Shown here one piece after another: positions 1 to 6,550 of a stretch of DNA of 13,252 nucleotides. The notes below the pieces were generated by a model that did not search any database, was not told the origin of the DNA, and saw only the letters and a program-made list of their open reading frames with translations. How positions within the stretch are numbered: position 1 is the stretch's first letter; every line of letters begins with the position of its first letter. The translations under genes and the position numbers were made by a program. Source of the DNA: Candidatus Latescibacterota bacterium. Its GTDB lineage: Bacteria > Latescibacterota > 4484-107 > B68-G9. The stretch is from NCBI GenBank assembly GCA_012962735.1, contig DTXA01000166.1, positions 1 to 13,252 of the forward strand, written 5' to 3'.

Positions 1-807
1 CTGGCGGAAGAGATCTCGGACTCGAGAAGCTCCAACTCCTACAAACATTTCCACGAAGTCCGACCCGCTCATGCTAAAGAAGGGCACGCCGGCTTCCCCG
101 GCCACTGCCTTTGCTATATAGGTCTTCCCCGTGCCAGGCGGGCCCACAAGCAACACCCCCTTCGGCACCCGACCTCCGAGCCTTCTGAACTTCTCGGGCT
201 CTTTCAGAAACTCTATTATCTCCTGTAGCTCCTGTTTGGCCTCGTCAGCCCCGGCCACATCCTTGAAGGTCACATTTGGCCGATCGGCCACCAGCTTGGC
301 CCTGCTTCTGCCGAAGGAGAATATCCCCCTCTGGCCTGCCTGCATCTGGTAGAAGAAAGCCAGCCAAAGCCCTATGAAGAGAACCCAGGGAAGCACGTTG
401 AGCAGGAGGCCGGTCCAATTGACCCGCTTCTTTTCAAACCTAAACTCAACTCCATACTTTAGCCATCCATCTATGGTCTCCCGATCCACCTGGCCCAAGC
501 GCACCACGATCCTGCCGAGCTTCCGGGGTTCCCCTCTATCCGAGACCACTATGGGTTCAGACAGCCATCCGTGAAACTCGTCCTCCACAACCACAGCTCG
601 GACGATCCTGCCGGCCTCTAAGAGCTTCCGGTACTGGGGATAGCTCACCCGCAGCTCTTCGGTCTGTGCGTTCCCGAAGAGCTGCGCCACCATCATAGCA
701 GCCGCCAGAAACAGGGCCCAGAAGACCAAAGTTCGAAGCGCCCGTTTCCACTGGAAGTCCGGGCCACCGGGCCGCATAGGAGGTCTACGCTTTTCATTGC
801 CGTTCAT
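1..807 (-). CDS. ftsH: ATP-dependent zinc metalloprotease FtsH, N-terminal part (runs off window)
   Basis: FtsH is a membrane-anchored AAA+ protease that unfolds and degrades membrane and short-lived cytosolic proteins. The 269 visible codons show an Arg/Pro-rich N-terminus, a first membrane segment at about residues 25-44, an extracytoplasmic domain to about 128, a second membrane segment at about 129-153, then the AAA+ entry (NVTFKDVAGADEAKQEL) and a Walker A motif GPPGTGKT at residues 222-229. The visible part ends just after the pore-loop region (FVEMFVGVGASRVRDLF). Walker B, the second region of homology and the HEXXH zinc site lie beyond position 1, so activity cannot be judged. The ATG at 807-805 directly follows the tilS stop codon and has a GGAAGGTGA Shine-Dalgarno a few bases upstream, inside the tilS end. 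It is the last visible gene of the operon. The tilS-ftsH order is common in bacteria. Confidence 0.96.
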   Translation of the reverse strand, partial: MNGNEKRRPPMRPGGPDFQWKRALRTLVFWALFLAAAMMVAQLFGNAQTEELRVSYPQYRKLLEAGRIVRAVVVEDEFHGWLSEPIVVSDRGEPRKLGRIVVRLGQVDRETIDGWLKYGVEFRFEKKRVNWTGLLLNVLPWVLFIGLWLAFFYQMQAGQRGIFSFGRSRAKLVADRPNVTFKDVAGADEAKQELQEIIEFLKEPEKFRRLGGRVPKGVLLVGPPGTGKTYIAKAVAGEAGVPFFSMSGSDFVEMFVGVGASRVRDLFRQ

Positions 808-2172
808 CTATTTCACCTTCCTCGCCGTTATTCTCAATACTCTTTCGGTCTCCTCCCCCACCCTGGCACGCTCGCTCAGACAAACCCCCACTACCCAAAG
901 CACCCCTTCCTCGTCCACCACCAGGGGAACCTTATCCCTGAGGAGACGGGGGACCTTGCCGTCTATGAGCACATCTTTTACCTTGCGGGTCCCACACATC
1001 CCGAAGGGCCGGATCCGATCGCCAGGGAGCCGACTCCGCACCCAAAGGTTTCCCTTTACGGCCCTCCAGTCTATGTAAGCTGTACATCCATCCCCTTTAA
1101 GGACCTCGGGAGGGGGCCGTCCCACCAGCTCGGCCTCTAAGATCAACCCGGCCTCCCGCACCATCGTCCTCCCACTTACAGCTAAGGGGTACCGGAAGGG
1201 GGGTACCTCCCCACGCCGCAGGGCCAGGACCCCCCCTGCCCTCTGGGCTCGGACACCCCCGGGAAGGTCCACCCATCCTCCCTCCTCAGCCGCGCGCAGG
1301 AGCCTCTCGGTGGCCTCGAAGTCCGGGAGGTCCCCTGTGACCTCCCGGTAGGCCAGGCGGGCGACCCTGCGCCTTATGGCTATATGATAACGCAAAAGTC
1401 CTCCGATATCAAGTACAATCCTTTTCTCCCCCCTGTCCCTCAGGATATCCTCAAATGCCCTCTCCGCCAGGGTCTCGAGGTACTCGTCCTCGGCCCGCCA
1501 GACCTCCGCCTCCTTGGAGAGCACTTCCGAGATCCCGGGGTTGAAACGCTTCTCGAGCAGGGGCAGCAGGATGTGGCGCACCCTGTTGCGCAGGAAGGAG
1601 AGATCACGGTTGGTACTGTCCTCCTTGAAGGGGAGCCCCCCCTCCCTCAGGTAATCCAATATCTCCCTCCGGGAGATCTGAAGGAGGGGCCGCACGAACT
1701 TCCCTCTCCTCGGGGCCATACCGCCCAGGCCCCTCCTCCCCCCTCCCCTTATGAGCCTCATAAGGACGGTCTCGGCCTGGTCGTCCCGAGTGTGTCCTAA
1801 GGCCACCTTATCCGCCCTCAGGTTCCGGGCGACACGCTCTAAGAACCTGTACCGGACCTCCCTGGCCCCCTCCTCTACCGAACACCCCTCCCTGCGGGCG
1901 AACTCGGCCACATCTTCGACCCCCAATACAAATGGAAGGCCCCGACTTCGGGCTACATCCTCCACAAACTCCGCATCTTCCCTCGCCTCCTTCCCCCTGA
2001 GGCAGTGGTCCAGGTGGACCACGAAGAGCACGAGCCCGAGTTCCCCCCTTAGGCGGTCCAGCATGTCCAACAGGGCCACCGAGTCCGGCCCCCCCGAGAC
2101 CGCTACCACTACCCGGTCGTCTTGGGAGAGGAGCCCCTCCCTATGCGCGAACTCTCGCACCCGCTCGACCAT
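808..2172 (-). CDS. tilS: tRNA(Ile)-lysidine synthase TilS
   Basis: TilS is a cytosolic enzyme that uses ATP and lysine to convert C34 of the CAU anticodon of tRNA-Ile2 to lysidine, so the tRNA reads AUA and is charged with Ile. The N-terminal PP-loop ATPase motif SGGPDS is at about residues 26-31. It is followed by the family blocks GHTRDDQAETVLMRL, RPLL-ISRREI and EDSTN-RNRVRHILLPLL, then a helical middle domain and a C-terminal beta domain ending in TARKVK. At about 454 residues it matches full-length TilS proteins that carry the C-terminal domains. The start is ambiguous by one codon: ATG at 2172 (chosen, TGATG junction with the upstream stop) or GTG at 2175. It is translationally coupled to the tRNA nucleotidyltransferase upstream and abuts ftsH downstream. 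Frequent ATA codons in the neighbouring genes fit a need for this enzyme. Confidence 0.96.
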   Translation of the reverse strand: MVERVREFAHREGLLSQDDRVVVAVSGGPDSVALLDMLDRLRGELGLVLFVVHLDHCLRGKEAREDAEFVEDVARSRGLPFVLGVEDVAEFARREGCSVEEGAREVRYRFLERVARNLRADKVALGHTRDDQAETVLMRLIRGGGRRGLGGMAPRRGKFVRPLLQISRREILDYLREGGLPFKEDSTNRDLSFLRNRVRHILLPLLEKRFNPGISEVLSKEAEVWRAEDEYLETLAERAFEDILRDRGEKRIVLDIGGLLRYHIAIRRRVARLAYREVTGDLPDFEATERLLRAAEEGGWVDLPGGVRAQRAGGVLALRRGEVPPFRYPLAVSGRTMVREAGLILEAELVGRPPPEVLKGDGCTAYIDWRAVKGNLWVRSRLPGDRIRPFGMCGTRKVKDVLIDGKVPRLLRDKVPLVVDEEGVLWVVGVCLSERARVGEETERVLRITARKVK

Positions 2173-3521
2173 CACCGATCTTCCCCCCGCATCCAGGACA
2201 ACACCAGCTCCATAGCCTCTTCTTTGGTGCGTATCCTCCCGTCCAACTGGGCGTCCTCCACCATTGAGAGCACCTCGGAGAAAATCGGCCCGGGTTCGAG
2301 CCCCATCGATATCAGGTCATGTCCGCTTATCAGGCGCTTCAGGGGAGGGGGCTGGGACAGGAACTCCCGGTACTCCCCGAGGGCCCTTTCGTACTCCTCC
2401 AGCCTCCTGTGGCTGGCCAGGGCGTCCGCCCGATGCAGCTCTAACAGTTCGGGGAAACCCGGATGGGAAAAGAGGCGGACCTTCGTGCTATTCCTCATAT
2501 TTCCTATGTCCTTTAAGACCATATGGTTCTTGACAAGCCAGACCACCCTCTCACGGACAGCGTTGGAGGTCCGCAGCCTGCGGCAGATGCTCTCGGCCAT
2601 CTTCGTCCCCACGGCCTCGTGTCGGTTGAAGCGTATGCGGTCGGTGCGCTGGAAGGTGGGGGGCTTGCCCACATCGTGCAGGAGGGTCCCCAGGGCCAGC
2701 TCCAAGGACGGGTCCGGGGGCGGGTCCTCGGGGGGCCAAGCACCCCGGAGGTGCTCCAGGGTAAGGGCTGTGTGCTCCAGCACGTCGCCCTCGGGGTGGA
2801 ACTCGGGGGGCTGGGGCACCCCAGCCATAGCGGCCACCTCCGGGAGGATGTGGGCCATAAGCCCGGAGCTGTGAAGCAGGCGCACACCCTGACCCCTTCC
2901 CTTACGGGTGAGGAGCCTGCGCAGCTCGTCCGAGATGCGCTCGGGGCTGACCGAGGCCACCTCTGGGGCCAGGGCCTTTAAGGCCTCCCAGGTGCGGGGC
3001 TCTATGGAAAAGCCGAGCCAGGCCGCGAACCTCACGGCCCTCAGCATCCTGAGCTTGTCCTCCCGAAACCGGGCGTAAGGATCCCCGATGGCCCGCACCA
3101 CCCCTGCCTTCAGGTCCTCCCTCCCCCCCACCGGGTCCAGGACCTCTCCCATAAAGGGGTCCTCGTACAGGGCGTTTATGGTGAAGTCCCGGCGTAGGGC
3201 GTCCTCCCGGAGCTCGGAGAACGAGACCTCGTCCGGATGTCTACCGTCGGAGTACCCCCGCTCCCTCCTGTACGTGGCCACTTCAAAGGCCCGCCCCCCC
3301 TCCACCACTAACACCACCCCGAACTGAGCTCCCACCGGTTTGGTGTGCGGGAAGATGCGCGTAACCTCCTGGGGGGGAGCGTTGGTGGCGATGTCGTAGT
3401 CGTCCTCGGCCGGCTGGAAACCCAAAAGCCTGTCTCGCACGCACCCGCCCACAAGGTAGGCCTCATATCCGGCCTCCCGAAGAGCTCTCACTATCCCCTT
3501 GGCGATCTCCCTTGTCGACAT
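2172..3521 (-). CDS. tRNA nucleotidyltransferase / poly(A) polymerase family with HD domain
   Basis: This is a class II nucleotidyltransferase that adds CCA, or only A or CC, to tRNA 3' ends. With the ATG at 3521 the protein has 449 residues. The head domain has LVGGCVRDRLLG at about 23-34, the metal-binding DYD at 41-43, RRDFTINALY at about 110-119 and the template block EDKLRMLRAVRFAA at about 154-167. A C-terminal HD hydrolase domain has H250, H282-D283 and a later Asp near 366. Proteins of this build can be complete CCA-adding enzymes, A-adding enzymes or poly(A) polymerases, and sequence reading does not separate them. The frame is open upstream to 3626, but that would overlap the preceding gene and adds no family sequence, so I chose the ATG before STREIAKG. 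It has a weak, closely spaced GGAAG. A gap of 52 bp separates it from the S55 gene, and its stop overlaps the tilS start. Confidence 0.92.
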   Translation of the reverse strand: MSTREIAKGIVRALREAGYEAYLVGGCVRDRLLGFQPAEDDYDIATNAPPQEVTRIFPHTKPVGAQFGVVLVVEGGRAFEVATYRRERGYSDGRHPDEVSFSELREDALRRDFTINALYEDPFMGEVLDPVGGREDLKAGVVRAIGDPYARFREDKLRMLRAVRFAAWLGFSIEPRTWEALKALAPEVASVSPERISDELRRLLTRKGRGQGVRLLHSSGLMAHILPEVAAMAGVPQPPEFHPEGDVLEHTALTLEHLRGAWPPEDPPPDPSLELALGTLLHDVGKPPTFQRTDRIRFNRHEAVGTKMAESICRRLRTSNAVRERVVWLVKNHMVLKDIGNMRNSTKVRLFSHPGFPELLELHRADALASHRRLEEYERALGEYREFLSQPPPLKRLISGHDLISMGLEPGPIFSEVLSMVEDAQLDGRIRTKEEAMELVLSWMRGEDR

Positions 3522-3539
3522 CGCTTCCAAAGGCGAGTC

Positions 3540-3564
3540 ATTAAGTAATTCAGAACGACTTAAT
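3540..3564. repeat. AT-rich inverted repeat between the S55 gene and the tRNA nucleotidyltransferase gene
   Basis: Perfect 7-bp arms ATTAAGT (3540-3546) and ACTTAAT (3558-3564) flank an 11-base centre. The element fills much of the only gap in the second half of this operon. On the minus strand no T-run follows, so it is not a standard intrinsic terminator. It could be a weak RNA hairpin or a protein-binding palindrome. Confidence 0.5.
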
Positions 3565-3573
3565 AACCTGACG

Positions 3574-5244
3574 TTACCGGCGCTCCACGCGGAGCTCAAC
3601 GGTGTGAGCGCCCCGGACCACCGCACCTACAGGGCTCTCCCGCTCCAGTAGCAAGGTCTCCCGTACGGGCTGGGAGGTTGCGGTCTGCCTGCCGGGCTTC
3701 AGCACGGAGAGGGCGGAAGGCGGCAGCCGTTGCAGCTCTGCGCCGGAGACCGTGAGGCCCTCCCTGGGGGCGACGAGCTCCACGTACACCCGGTCGTTGG
3801 GCTTGGATTCACCGAGACGCTGCAGGAGCTGGAACAGATCCATAGGGACGAACCTGCCTGGGGCCCGCTCCTGTTCCCAGCGCTCGATATGGGTGGCATC
3901 CCCCACCCTGAGCACGACCTGGCCCTCCCCTAGATCCTCGGGGAGTTCGAGGTCGAAGGCGAGGGTATCCCGTCCTCCTAAGTACCGCCTCAGGAACACC
4001 TCCACCCTCAGGTCCTCCCCTGGGCGCACGACCTGCCGGTCCACCCGCACCCCCTCGATCCAGGCCAACTTGACCTTCTCCTCCACCTGCACATGGAAGG
4101 AGGCCGAGTCCACCCGCACCTCCCGGAAAGGGTTTTCCATAACGGCCGAGAGGAGCCAGCCGATGCTCCGGGCGGCCTGCAGCGGAGCCCCGAACCCCGA
4201 GAAGAGGTCTCGGACCTTCATGGTGTCTGGTAGGGTGGACCTGAGGAAAAGGGTTCCCTCCAACCGGACGGTAGACTCCCCGGAGGCCTTCTCGGCCGCC
4301 GCCACTATACTGGCGAGGCCGTAGACGACGAAGAAAGGTCCCATACGGGGATGGCGGACCACCTCGAACCTGAACCCCTTCCCCCCGACTTCTACTGTCA
4401 CCGGGAGCATATCCGGCCTCCTGCCCCTCACCCCGGCTATGGCCGGGAGCCTGTCCTGGAGGATCACACCGGTCGGGCCGGTGGCGGCTCCGATCTTGAA
4501 CGATCGGTAGACACTGGGGAGGACGTCGTAGATATATGCTCCAGTCATGGGAAGGGCGGTACTGCCCGAGGAGAACATCGGGTGGCCGAACGCCAGGACC
4601 GTATCGCCCTGAACCCAGGTGAGGGTTCCGATGGCGGTGGCGCTCACATCCCCCCGGACGAGCTGGACCCCTAAGGCCGAACCGGGGCTGAGGGAGTCGG
4701 CGGCGTGGCTCCCCGAAGCCCCTCCCGAGACCGGGAGCATCCCGAACCTCTCTAAGGCATCCCTCATCTCCGAGACCAGGGAGGGGGAGAAGCCCGAAAG
4801 CCAAAGGGGGGTGGCGATGGGGGCGAGCTCCTTCCTGTCCGGGACCGCGTCGGGGACGTTGGACGGCCTCCGGGCCACCTCCAACATAGCTCCTATGGGG
4901 GTGACCCCGCAGATAGGCTCTTTCGAAAAGGGCCAGCCGTAGGCTACGGCCCCGGCCAGTTTCCCCCCCAAGAAAATCGGGCTCCCGCTCATACCGGCTA
5001 TAACCCCGGCCTTCCCCAACACCCCGTCCGGCCCTCCCGAGAGGCGGACCAGGATGAGGTCCATCTTGGGGGCCCAGTCCTTGAGGACCCCGAGGGCCTC
5101 CACTTCGAACGTGTCCACCCCCCTACCCCGGAACACCGTGAGCCCGAACCCTCGCATTCCGGGCTCGATCATATCCGGGGGTAGGAACTCCCCCTCGGAA
5201 ACTCCTGAAAGGGCCGATAATAACAACGCCCAGATCGCCTTCAC
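3574..5244 (-). CDS. SpoIVB-like (peptidase family S55) protein with permuted motif order, probably exported
   Basis: The 556-residue protein starts with a short signal-peptide-like stretch (MKAIWALLLSALSGVSEG). Residues about 34-125 align with the end of SpoIVB as I recall it: GLTVF, the serine motif GMSGSPI (Ser86), then a GGKLAGAVAYGW block. Residues about 199-225 resemble the earlier SpoIVB histidine region: SATAIGTLTW followed by AFGHPMF (His221). In Bacillus SpoIVB the histidine block comes first and the serine block last, so the order here is permuted. I see no PDZ domain. The SpoIVB catalytic Asp is not clearly conserved: the nearest candidate is Asp73, and the aligned site looks like Ser or Gly. 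Residues about 380-556 form a beta-rich tail of unknown role. The start is GTG, overlapping the upstream stop by 4 bases, with GGAGG 7 bases before it. No sporulation gene is nearby, so an envelope role is more likely. Protease activity is inferred, not shown. Confidence 0.8.
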   Translation of the reverse strand: MKAIWALLLSALSGVSEGEFLPPDMIEPGMRGFGLTVFRGRGVDTFEVEALGVLKDWAPKMDLILVRLSGGPDGVLGKAGVIAGMSGSPIFLGGKLAGAVAYGWPFSKEPICGVTPIGAMLEVARRPSNVPDAVPDRKELAPIATPLWLSGFSPSLVSEMRDALERFGMLPVSGGASGSHAADSLSPGSALGVQLVRGDVSATAIGTLTWVQGDTVLAFGHPMFSSGSTALPMTGAYIYDVLPSVYRSFKIGAATGPTGVILQDRLPAIAGVRGRRPDMLPVTVEVGGKGFRFEVVRHPRMGPFFVVYGLASIVAAAEKASGESTVRLEGTLFLRSTLPDTMKVRDLFSGFGAPLQAARSIGWLLSAVMENPFREVRVDSASFHVQVEEKVKLAWIEGVRVDRQVVRPGEDLRVEVFLRRYLGGRDTLAFDLELPEDLGEGQVVLRVGDATHIERWEQERAPGRFVPMDLFQLLQRLGESKPNDRVYVELVAPREGLTVSGAELQRLPPSALSVLKPGRQTATSQPVRETLLLERESPVGAVVRGAHTVELRVERR

Positions 5245-6005
5245 CTCTTATCCTCCGGCCGGACTCCCTTCTCCTCCAACTTCTCCCAGGTCTCCTCGTC
5301 CGGATATCGCTTGATGCACTCGTTGCACCCGGTGCAGGGGCGCTCGTAACAGTTGCGATGGATTCTCATCGAGTACTGCCTCTGGAAGGCCTGCTTACAC
5401 TTCTCGGAGCAGAACAGGAACCTCTGCTGTTCCTTTCCGAAGGCGACATAGGTCACGGCCACGTACTCGTCCCACTGCACCTCCCTGCCGCACCAGTCGC
5501 ACACCACCAATTGCTCCCGGCGGAGTTGCTCCCTGCGCTCGGCTATCTCGTCGTCGGTCCAGATGTACTCTATATATCCGATGTTGTCCTGGGGCACCCG
5601 CACCCGGACAACATCGTCTGTGATGCCTAAGACATCCCCCTGGACAGTGCGGAACACAGTATGAGATTCGATGGCCCTGCCGTCCCTGAGATGTATGGCC
5701 ACATGGCCCCTCTTGGGGGTGATGAAGGAGGACCAGCCACAGTACTCGCATACAGTGGTGAAGAGGAATTGGCGGGTCTTGCGGCCGCAGTTCGGGCACC
5801 GTCCTTCCTCCAGTAGCTTCACATCCCTCAGAGAGGCCCTTGTCGCCTCCCGGATGGTCTCCCTCACCTCGGATATGACCTTCCGCACTGAGGACTTGTC
5901 CTCCCGCTCTAAGAGGGAGACATCCTCCTCCAACTCTTCCTTTTGATCCCTCAAGGAGATCGGCTTCTCAACCTCCTCCTTGTTCTTGCCGAACAGCGCA
6001 GGCAT
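5241..6005 (-). CDS. Uncharacterised three-cysteine-cluster metal-binding protein
   Basis: I do not recognise this 254-residue family. Residues about 17-65 are charged and probably coiled coil. A four-cysteine zinc ribbon follows (C70, C73, C86, C89; CPNCG...CEYCG). Residues about 100-150 look beta-rich (IHLRDGRAIESH...RVPQDNIGYIEYI) and resemble small Sm-like barrels, though this is only a guess. A second cluster (C169, C172, C199, C203; CDWCG...FCSEKC) looks like a treble-clef or TRASH/MYM-type site. A third is compact at the C-terminus (C219, C224, C227, C230) and could bind zinc or an Fe-S cluster. No signal peptide or membrane segment is visible, so it is probably cytosolic. The ATG has a strong SD (AAAAGGAGGGA) and lies about 78 nt below a predicted promoter. 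It is the first gene of the operon and is coupled by a GTGA overlap to the S55 gene, which suggests linked function. A role in sensing or nucleic-acid binding is inference. Confidence 0.85.
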   Translation of the reverse strand: MPALFGKNKEEVEKPISLRDQKEELEEDVSLLEREDKSSVRKVISEVRETIREATRASLRDVKLLEEGRCPNCGRKTRQFLFTTVCEYCGWSSFITPKRGHVAIHLRDGRAIESHTVFRTVQGDVLGITDDVVRVRVPQDNIGYIEYIWTDDEIAERREQLRREQLVVCDWCGREVQWDEYVAVTYVAFGKEQQRFLFCSEKCKQAFQRQYSMRIHRNCYERPCTGCNECIKRYPDEETWEKLEEKGVRPEDKR

Positions 6006-6034
6006 AACTATCCCTCCTTTTGTATGTTCCCCAC

Positions 6035-6062
6035 AAAATTCTCCGCTTCATCCGATGTCTTT
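6035..6062 (-). promoter_or_regulatory. Shared leader element, copy A (upstream of the metal-binding protein gene)
   Basis: The plus-strand core CCGCTTCATCCGA (6043-6055) is identical to 8692-8704 in the mgtE leader, and similarity extends on both sides (AAAA-TTC before, a T-rich stretch after). It sits 38 bp upstream of the start codon and about 30-40 nt after the predicted transcription start. The function is unknown. Operator, RNA element and leader-peptide start (ATGAAGCGG on the minus strand) are all possible. Confidence 0.5.
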
Positions 6063-6088
6063 CGTAGATATATTTACGACCTTATTCT

Positions 6089-6117
6089 AATATAGCCCTT
6101 TCTCGCAGGAAAAGCAA
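6089..6117 (-). promoter_or_regulatory. Predicted sigma70-type promoter for the operon starting at 6005
   Basis: On the minus strand TTGCTT (6117-6112) is followed by a 17-bp spacer and TATATT (6094-6089). This gives a start near 6083 and a leader of about 78 nt before the ATG at 6005. The early leader contains a TCGTA-N8-TACGA hairpin. No other good candidate lies closer to the gene. Confidence 0.6.
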
Positions 6118-6140
6118 TATATCTCCAAGAAGCGATTTGG

Positions 6141-6208
6141 GGCTAAGGTGCGGAAATCCGCGGGAAAAGGCGAAACGCCACTGCGGTCCGCAAGGCACTT
6201 CACCAAGG
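6141..6208. other. Hairpin-rich block, possible structured RNA or dispersed repeat
   Basis: Three small GC-rich hairpins lie in a row: GCGG/CCGC (6150-6153 with 6158-6161), GGCG-AAA-CGCC (6169-6179) and TGCG-GTC-CGCA (6182-6192). They are bracketed by GGTG (6147-6150) and CACC (6201-6204), which would make a three-armed fold. The minus strand could encode a 43-residue peptide (6218-6087), but that ORF has no Shine-Dalgarno and its stop overlaps the -10 of the next promoter, so I do not call it a gene. The strand of any RNA is unclear. Confidence 0.35.
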
Positions 6209-6259
6209 TATGTGACATAAGTTTCAAATTTTCTTATTCATAATGGCAAATCCAAGCTT

Positions 6260-6283
6260 TGGCACGTTTCGTGCTATTATAAT
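6260..6283 (+). promoter_or_regulatory. Possible plus-strand promoter: sigma54-like -24/-12 plus a TATAAT box
   Basis: TGGCAC-N5-GTGCT (6260-6275) matches the sigma54 consensus TGGCAC-N5-TTGCW at every defined base but one, with the GG and GC dinucleotides correctly spaced. A TATAAT box (6278-6283) follows, but it has no well-placed -35: TTGGCA is only 13 bp away. The same bases form a GCACG-TTT-CGTGC hairpin, so the match could be a by-product of a palindrome. No plus-strand protein gene lies downstream, only the short terminated segment ending at 6353. Confidence 0.35.
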
Positions 6284-6284
6284 T

Positions 6285-6353
6285 AAGCAGAGGCTGCCGA
6301 AGAAACCTCCCTTTTCCTCTCAAAGATGCCCTCCCAACCCGGGAGGGCTTTTT
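6285..6353 (+). ncRNA. Candidate small RNA of about 65 nt
   Basis: Between the promoter-like region and a strong intrinsic terminator lies a compact segment. It has a 5' hairpin GCAG-AGG-CTGC (6287-6297), an unstructured CU-rich linker (about 6298-6327) containing ACCTCC and TTTCCTCT, then the terminator stem. This is the usual build of trans-acting small RNAs. The linker is complementary to Shine-Dalgarno sequences of the GGGAGG or GAGGAAA type. No known family was recognised and the exact 5' end is inferred. Confidence 0.4.
6328..6353 (+). terminator. Rho-independent terminator on the plus strand
   Basis: A perfect 8-bp stem GCCCTCCC (6328-6335) / GGGAGGGC (6341-6348) has an AACCC loop and is followed by TTTTT (6349-6353). 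Read on the minus strand the stem is followed by ATCTTTG, a poor tail, so it serves recO less well. No protein gene precedes it on the plus strand, which supports a non-coding transcript. Confidence 0.7.
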
Positions 6354-6550
6354 AATCGGCGCAAGAAAGCCCACTTGGAAGAGGCAGGAACAAAAAGGTA
6401 GAGCTTTATTCCGCCACGAGACAACAAGCAGAAAGGCTTGGGAGAGGACGCGGGAGTATGTCTCCCCTGCCGGGGCTGCTCTGACACAGCTCTTAACTTC
6501 GGCGTGACACCATGACCGGGGAACCTTACGGCTTCAACCGTGGGAGGATG
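6354..6550. other. Non-coding stretch downstream of recO
   Basis: I found no gene or known RNA in these 197 bases. Small stems are visible, for example CCCC-TGCC-GGGG near 6463-6476, GGGAG-TATGT-CTCCC near 6452-6466 and ACGG-CTTCAA-CCGT near 6528-6541, but none has a T-run marking a terminator. It probably contains the recO 3' end. Confidence 0.5.

Noticed and set aside
3522..3626. Longer start for the tRNA nucleotidyltransferase
   Set aside because: It would overlap the S55 gene by 53 bases and adds residues with no family similarity.
6141..6208. Resemblance to a cobalamin riboswitch core (GGTG, AAATCC, CGCCACTG, GGTCCGC)
   Set aside because: The short words are present, but their order and spacing do not fit the B12 box, and no plus-strand gene follows.
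6087..6218. A 43-residue minus-strand ORF (MSHTLVKCLADRSG...)
   Set aside because: It has no Shine-Dalgarno, covers the hairpin block and ends inside the -10 of the next promoter. It is more likely a by-product of the repeat-like DNA.
6259..6283. Standard sigma70 promoter TTGGCA/TATAAT on the plus strand
   Set aside because: The spacer is only 13 bp, too short for normal sigma70 use. The TATAAT is kept only as part of the ambiguous site.
6420..6545. Minus-strand CCGAAGTTAAG recalls 5S rRNA
   Set aside because: The flanking conserved 5S blocks and closing helices are missing, and one short word is not enough.
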